From NCBI GenBank assembly GCA_964019335.1, contig OZ025667.1:604501-668500 (forward strand): a DNA stretch of 64,000 nucleotides, given 5' to 3'. A program made the translations under genes and the position numbers. This DNA is from Diplonema japonicum. Lineage: Eukaryota > Euglenozoa > Diplonemea > Diplonemida > Diplonemidae. Of this stretch, positions 59,989 to 64,000 are shown one piece after another; the stretch's first letter is position 1, and each line of letters opens with the position of its first letter. The notes beneath the pieces were generated by a model. The model ran no database searches, was not told the DNA's origin, and saw only the letters and a list, made by a program, of their open reading frames with translations.

Positions 59989-60759
59989 ATGTACAGGTTG
60001 GTTTCGAAAAGGTGGTGCCACGTGTTTGATGGGTTTAACGCAATGAACGCAGCAGATGTGGGTAAGCAAATGCTGGCGATGAAACGAAAACGGGAACAAA
60101 CCCGCGCAAAAATAGTAAAATCGGTTGATCTTGAACCGAAAATGCTGCCGGAGGAGGAGTCAGTGAACTGGGGTCGTAACCGACCGGACCAAATCGAGGA
60201 AATGGCCAAGCACGTAAGAGTGATAAACGAATTCATCACAAAAGAACAAGAACAGGAAATCGATCTCATCATCACCTCCAGTCTCTCAGACCAACCATGG
60301 GAGAGCGCCCACTCTGACCAACTCATCAGAGCCTACCGAGAAATATATGTCCCCAAAGATGGGATTGAACCGCTAGCTTGTTTAAACACCCTTTACACAG
60401 ACCATCCCCTCACGGACTACTACCACTTCTTAGAATACAAACCCGAAGGGTATGTCAAGCCTCACCTTGACAACCGATCGGAGTCGAACCATGTTGTCAT
60501 AGGGTTGTCTTTGCTGGACACAAGGATTATGACTTTGGAGCCCCCTGCAAGGTCAGAGTTCTCACCGGTTGAGATTGTTCTAAGACCAAGGTCGGTGTAT
60601 ATCCTCACGGGGCCTGCAAGGCACACATGGTTGCATGGAATCGACTACAAAGAAGGAACAGAGGCTTATCTTGACAGCAAACTGTGGTACAACGGAGGTG
60701 TGGTGGTGGGGTCAGAAAGAAAGGTGAGAAAATGCGTCGTGGTTCGGGCGGCTCCGTAG
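59989..60759 (+). CDS. ALKBH7-like 2-oxoglutarate/Fe(II) dioxygenase
   Basis: A 256-residue protein. An initial segment (MYRLVSKRWCHVF) may target mitochondria. After a helical stretch, the double-stranded beta-helix carries Y-H-F-L-E-Y, K-P-H-L-D (H-x-D, about residue 160), and the second iron His in G-P-A-R-H-T-W-L-H-G-I (about 205-215). The conserved Arg for 2-oxoglutarate lies further on but is not certain. Length and the H-x-D...H arrangement fit ALKBH7, a mitochondrial AlkB homologue; some members act on tRNA or proteins. No intron is needed. Confidence 0.78.
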   Translation: MYRLVSKRWCHVFDGFNAMNAADVGKQMLAMKRKREQTRAKIVKSVDLEPKMLPEEESVNWGRNRPDQIEEMAKHVRVINEFITKEQEQEIDLIITSSLSDQPWESAHSDQLIRAYREIYVPKDGIEPLACLNTLYTDHPLTDYYHFLEYKPEGYVKPHLDNRSESNHVVIGLSLLDTRIMTLEPPARSEFSPVEIVLRPRSVYILTGPARHTWLHGIDYKEGTEAYLDSKLWYNGGVVVGSERKVRKCVVVRAAP

Positions 60760-60821
60760 ATTTTTTTTTTTTTTCTTTTGTTTTTCCCGTTTCCAAAAAA
60801 AAAAAAAAGAAGGAGAGAGAG

Positions 60822-60853
<32 letters not shown>

Positions 60854-60863
60854 AATAAAGAAA

Positions 60864-61553
60864 ATGACGTACGTACCAGCGTACTGTTCGACGTTCTACG
60901 CTGTGGCTGTGACAGGGTACGGAAGCTCCTATGCATTGGGGGTTGGTTACGAAAGGAGCCCGAACTCTTTGAAGTATCAAAAGCCTGTTTTTTTTTCCGA
61001 TAACGCGTTCGCGAGGTGGAACGACAACTACGTGCCTGTGCTGCTGGTCGGTTCCTTTGTGACTAGCAACACGACAGACTTCGTGAGAAGCGTTGCAGAG
61101 CTGTCGTTGTTGCTGTTCCCTGCAGCGAGGGAGCTGGGCACGCTCTTCTCAGTGACAGCGTACATGGCGTGCGGGATTGCAGCGACGTTGAGCTGGCGGT
61201 TGCAAAGCAACATCAACCTTGAAAAAAACCAGACAATTTACGACAGAAACATAGGGACAGGCGGCGCAATCTGCGGCCTCGCAGGCGCCCTTCTCCTTCG
61301 ACCGAACGCCTCACTCTTGAAAAACACAAAAATTCCCGCCCTCCCCTTCGCCCTAGCTGTCATTGGTGAACGAGCCTACAGCGAATATGCCCCCAAGCAC
61401 GAAGCTGACAATGACGCCACTCCCGTCATCAGACAATGGGGCGGGTTAGGTGGTGCGATTTTTGGCGGTATTCTGGCGTTCACCACCCTTCGCCGCCGCT
61501 CCGGCGCGGCCATGAAACAAACCTTCCAGAAAAATTTTAAAATGAAGCCTTGA
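60864..61553 (+). CDS. Rhomboid-like pseudoprotease (TimRhom-like)
   Basis: A 229-residue multi-pass protein with about six hydrophobic helices. G-T-G-G-A-I-C-G-L-A-G-A (about residues 131-142) aligns to the rhomboid G-x-S-G-A-x-x-G motif, but the catalytic Ser is Gly, so it is inactive as a protease. Inactive rhomboids (TimRhom I/II) belong to the trypanosome mitochondrial inner-membrane translocase. A basic C-terminus (RRRSGAAMKQTFQKNFKMKP) completes the protein. This is an inference from motif and size; derlin-like families are an alternative. ATG 60864 follows the A-rich leader. Confidence 0.6.
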   Translation: MTYVPAYCSTFYAVAVTGYGSSYALGVGYERSPNSLKYQKPVFFSDNAFARWNDNYVPVLLVGSFVTSNTTDFVRSVAELSLLLFPAARELGTLFSVTAYMACGIAATLSWRLQSNINLEKNQTIYDRNIGTGGAICGLAGALLLRPNASLLKNTKIPALPFALAVIGERAYSEYAPKHEADNDATPVIRQWGGLGGAIFGGILAFTTLRRRSGAAMKQTFQKNFKMKP

Positions 61554-61656
61554 AAAGATCATTCGATTTGCTTTTTTATTTTCCCCTTTTCCATTTTTTT
61601 ATTTTTATTTATATTATTATTGCTCTCCAGATCACCTTTCACAAGGGGGCAGGTTC

Positions 61657-61983
61657 ATGGAATTTTCTGACCTGTCTGACCTCACTTGCCGAGTCTTCAC
61701 ACAACTCATAAATGAGTTGAAGGCCGCCTCTCCCTCCCTTGCCGCTTCTGTGAAGTTGGCCCCTTCCAGAACATATGACGTGCTGCTCTTGTCCGAAGAC
61801 GATGCTCGAAAAAGACTAAAGTTCACCGAACTTGTATGGAAAGGTATAAAGGAACTGCACGCCACCGAGGGTGACATTGGCGAAGTTCTTGCCTGGCTCG
61901 CGCCCCTCAGAGCGAGGTTTTCCCATTCTGTTCCCAACCCTGCCCTTCCGGCACCTTCAGTTCCGCTGTGGCGGGGAAATTAG
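61657..61983 (+). CDS. Small uncharacterised protein
   Basis: A 108-residue helical frame with well-mixed codons. A Leu/Lys-rich helix (about 10-40) and a C-terminal Pro-rich tail are visible. I recognise no family. Its codon use fits the neighbours better than flanking sequence, and it lies downstream of a T-rich stretch containing CTCCAG. Confidence 0.5.
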   Translation: MEFSDLSDLTCRVFTQLINELKAASPSLAASVKLAPSRTYDVLLLSEDDARKRLKFTELVWKGIKELHATEGDIGEVLAWLAPLRARFSHSVPNPALPAPSVPLWRGN

Positions 61984-62109
61984 AGTCACAAAGGGCTTTT
62001 GTATTTGTATTTTTGAGTTGATATTGCCAGGGCACTGAAACCACCACAAAGAAAGGAGGGGCACAATACACTGGCATAACTTCGTTTCTTTGCACGGAGG
62101 GAATTGAAA

Positions 62110-62232
62110 ATGTCAACTCTAGAAGCCATCCAGCAGAACAACACCTTAATTGTAGTGAAAGCGGGTGGCTTTGAGCTCCGTTTTCTCATCCTCACAGCTC
62201 CATCACCATCAAACCTTTCACTTTACATAAAA
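62110..62232 (+). CDS. Possible short gene or first exon (GTATGT donor)
   Basis: An ATG-started frame of 41 codons runs up to ACATAAAA, followed by GTATGT at 62233-62238, a donor like others in this window. Read on without splicing it stops at TAA 62245-62247 after 45 residues. The codons look protein-like (S-T-L-E-A-I-Q-Q-N-N). If the donor is used, the following intron would contain the tRNA-Ser gene and the LINE. This is speculative. Confidence 0.3.
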
Positions 62233-62260
62233 GTATGTAGGGAATAAAAATTAAAAAGAT

Positions 62261-62342
62261 CGCGGACGGCAGGATTTGAACCTGCGCGGGCAGAGCCCAA
62301 TGCATTTCGAGTGCACCTCCGTAACCACTTGGATACGTCCGC
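62261..62342 (-). tRNA. tRNA-Ser (CGA anticodon)
   Basis: On the minus strand GCGGACG and CGTCCGC pair as a 7-bp acceptor stem, with G as the discriminator base, as usual in tRNA-Ser. The anticodon loop CTCGAAA gives CGA. A long variable arm (TGGGCTCTGCCCGCGCA region) and GGTTCAAATCC as the T arm/B box identify a class II serine tRNA. The A box reads TATCCAAGTGGTTA. It has no intron. It is the only supported minus-strand gene in the window. Confidence 0.95.
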
Positions 62343-62414
62343 TCGTGGATTTTTGCGCTTCAAAAGACCAGTACCTCATAGATGAAACCTGCAGCTGGTT
62401 GTAATTTATTTATT

Positions 62415-64000
62415 TTGAGGCGCGGAATTGGGCGTGGGACATGGCGTGACAAGGCGAAGGTCAAGGAGGTAAACCAACTCATGACCGAGTCGAAGCGCGC
62501 GGCCTGGGGTGAGATGGCGGCTGACCTCAGTCGGAGCAAGGACCTCGGGTCTGCGTTTAGGGCGGTGAAGAAGCTGGACGACACCGCAGACCGCACCTTC
62601 CCATTCTCGAGGGGAGGTTCGTGACGGACAAGGCGAAAGCCGACCGCCTGGGGGCTCACTTCGGCAAGCTCTACGGCCAGGGTGGTGATGGGGACGCGGC
62701 GGACGTAGCTCCTTCGACGAACGTGCTTGGGTGCCACGCCTTTACGGTGTATGATCTCACCCGCGGTCTGGGAAGGATGAAGACACGCAGTGCAGCGGGT
62801 GATGATGGCATCTTCGCGGAGATGCTTCTCCACCTCGACTAGCCCTCGCTCGGGGTTCTACTTCTGCTCCTCAATCGCTCATGGCAGGCGGGGATTGTGC
62901 CGGGTGCCTGGAAGAAGGGGGTGATTGTTCCAGTGGCGAAGGCAGGGAAGGACGCCACGTTGCTTGCATCGTACCGTCCCATATGTCTCACTAGCTGTCT
63001 TTGTAAGCTGCTTGAGAGGATGATAGAGGAGAGGCTTACCTTTCTCCTAGACTCTAGCGCGTCGGGCGTTGAGAGTCTCCACGACAGCCAGGCTGGCTTC
63101 AGGAGGGGCCGCTCCACGGAGGAGCAGGTGGCGTCCCTGACCGGGTGCCTGTCGAGGAACAAAGACAGTCGGCGTCTGTCGGCTGCCCTGCTGTTTGACT
63201 TCTCATCTGCGTTTGACCTGGTTCAGCACGAAGCTCTCTTGGGCATGATGCGGAGGAAAGGGATCCCTGAGCCCTTCGTCGAATGGACGCGCTCCTTCCT
63301 CTGCGGTCGTACGGCGGCGGTCACGGTGGGTCGTTCGCGAGGGTCGACGACGAAGGTGAGGAGAGGGGTGCCCCAAGGGTCTGTGCTGGGACCCGTCCTT
63401 TACACCATCTACGTCGACGAGCTAGCCAGGTTGCTGGTTGGGATGGCGGACCTGTCGGTTCTTTATGCCGACGATGTTGCGGTGGTGGTCTCAGCCGGGC
63501 AGGGCGACCTGGCTGGTCTTGAGCGAGGGGCCCAGGCTGTGATGGACGCGGTTGAGGGCTGGTGTGGGAGACGGGGCATGCTGCTGAGCTCCAGCAAGTC
63601 GCAGGCAGTGTGCGTTCCCTATCAGAAGCGGCTTAATGTCTACTTCTCTTCGTCGCGTGTCCCGCTTTGCCCGGGGGCCTTCCAGGACCCTGTCCTTAAT
63701 CTTGGGGTTGGGGTCTGTGGGACCTTGTCTGGCGTCCGTGAGCTGTCTGGCTTTCGGGTCGTGGAGGCGGGTGGCAAACGGTCCTTCGACATTCCCGCCG
63801 CCATCCGGAGGTCCGACATTGGTTACATGGCGGCTCGCCCCTTGCCTCTATGTGGGTCGGCGAAGTATCTTGGGGTCACTGTAGACTCTGGGCTCACGTT
63901 TGACGAGCATGCGGGGGATGTCCTGAGGAGCGCTGACAAGAGGCTGAGGGTACTAAGGCTCCTGTCGGGCACGACCTGGGGGTGCAAGAAGGCCACGCTC
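62415..64000 (+). mobile_element. Truncated LINE of a second type, running off the window
   Basis: The protein remains of a reverse transcriptase begin about 75 nt from the tRNA gene and continue to the end. Both the 5' part (no endonuclease seen) and the 3' part (beyond the window) are missing. It differs from the element at 4637-11524: its block is G-V-P-Q-G-S-V-L-G-P rather than Q-G-C-P-L-S. Confidence 0.8.
62415..64000 (+). pseudogene. Reverse transcriptase with one frameshift and one nonsense codon
   Basis: In one frame 62430-62624 encodes an early part (K-R-A-A-W-G-E-M-A-A-D-L). Near 62615 the homology passes to another frame (62621 on). That frame meets TAG at 62840-62842 and then stays open to 64000. 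RT blocks: L-L-F-D-F-S-S-A-F-D, G-V-P-Q-G-S-V-L-G-P and the catalytic L-Y-A-D-D (Y-A-D-D near 63465). The TAG sits where CAG or a similar codon would fit, so it looks like a point mutation. The rest looks undamaged, which suggests a young pseudogene. Confidence 0.82.

Overview
The window looks like nuclear DNA of a unicellular euglenozoan, with a diplonemid as my best guess. All supported protein genes lie on the + strand, and the only support for the - strand is one tRNA. Genes are separated by long A, T, G or C homopolymer runs. Three things point to Euglenozoa. First, a 16-nt sequence at 4637-4652 equals the 3' end of the spliced-leader exons I remember from Leishmania and Diplonema, and it sits just upstream of a retroelement. 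Second, one protein resembles paraflagellar-rod proteins. Third, one protein resembles an inactive mitochondrial rhomboid of the kind known in the trypanosome import machinery. Unlike kinetoplastids, many genes have ordinary GT-AG cis-introns, mostly 33-110 nt, often with a GTATG-like donor and a core of A or T homopolymer. This makes a diplonemid-like lineage more likely than a trypanosomatid.

Layout: 1-4500 holds a short-repeat remnant, two uncharacterised genes and a mitochondrial [2Fe-2S] ferredoxin. 4637-11524 is a nearly intact non-LTR retrotransposon: ORF1, an in-frame TGA, then an endonuclease/reverse-transcriptase frame that has no ATG and begins with a 2A-like peptide. 11.5-21 kb carries a CCCH/RING protein, a PIAS-like protein, capping protein beta, unknown genes, a HAD-like phosphatase and a pseudokinase-TPR protein. 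21.1-23.3 kb and 56.9-59.4 kb are two almost identical chaperonin-60 genes whose shared block starts at the ATG and ends just past the stop. Their second introns hold two and four copies of a ~100-nt unit. 24-41 kb carries a SAP/RING protein, an asparaginase, acidic and coiled-coil proteins, a cysteine-rich secreted repeat protein, a tandem SDR and a SET-like protein. 41-46 kb carries an enoyl-CoA isomerase/hydratase and an ARM-repeat/PPP phosphatase fusion built from four exons. 46-56.8 kb carries an EF-hand-like gene, a decayed LINE 3' fragment, eIF3j, a CCCH protein, a foldback transposon, the V-ATPase proteolipid and a PFR-like coiled-coil gene. 60-64 kb carries an ALKBH7-like dioxygenase, a rhomboid-like pseudoprotease, a tRNA-Ser(CGA) and a second type of LINE that runs off the window end.

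The genes are housekeeping functions without operon logic: mitochondrial import, folding and Fe-S biology, ubiquitin/SUMO, cytoskeleton and flagellum, translation. The accessory content is mobile. At least two LINE families are present, with 40-nt conserved 3' ends that also occur alone at three other places (possible SINEs). The most unusual signal is the TGA-plus-2A arrangement inside the first LINE.
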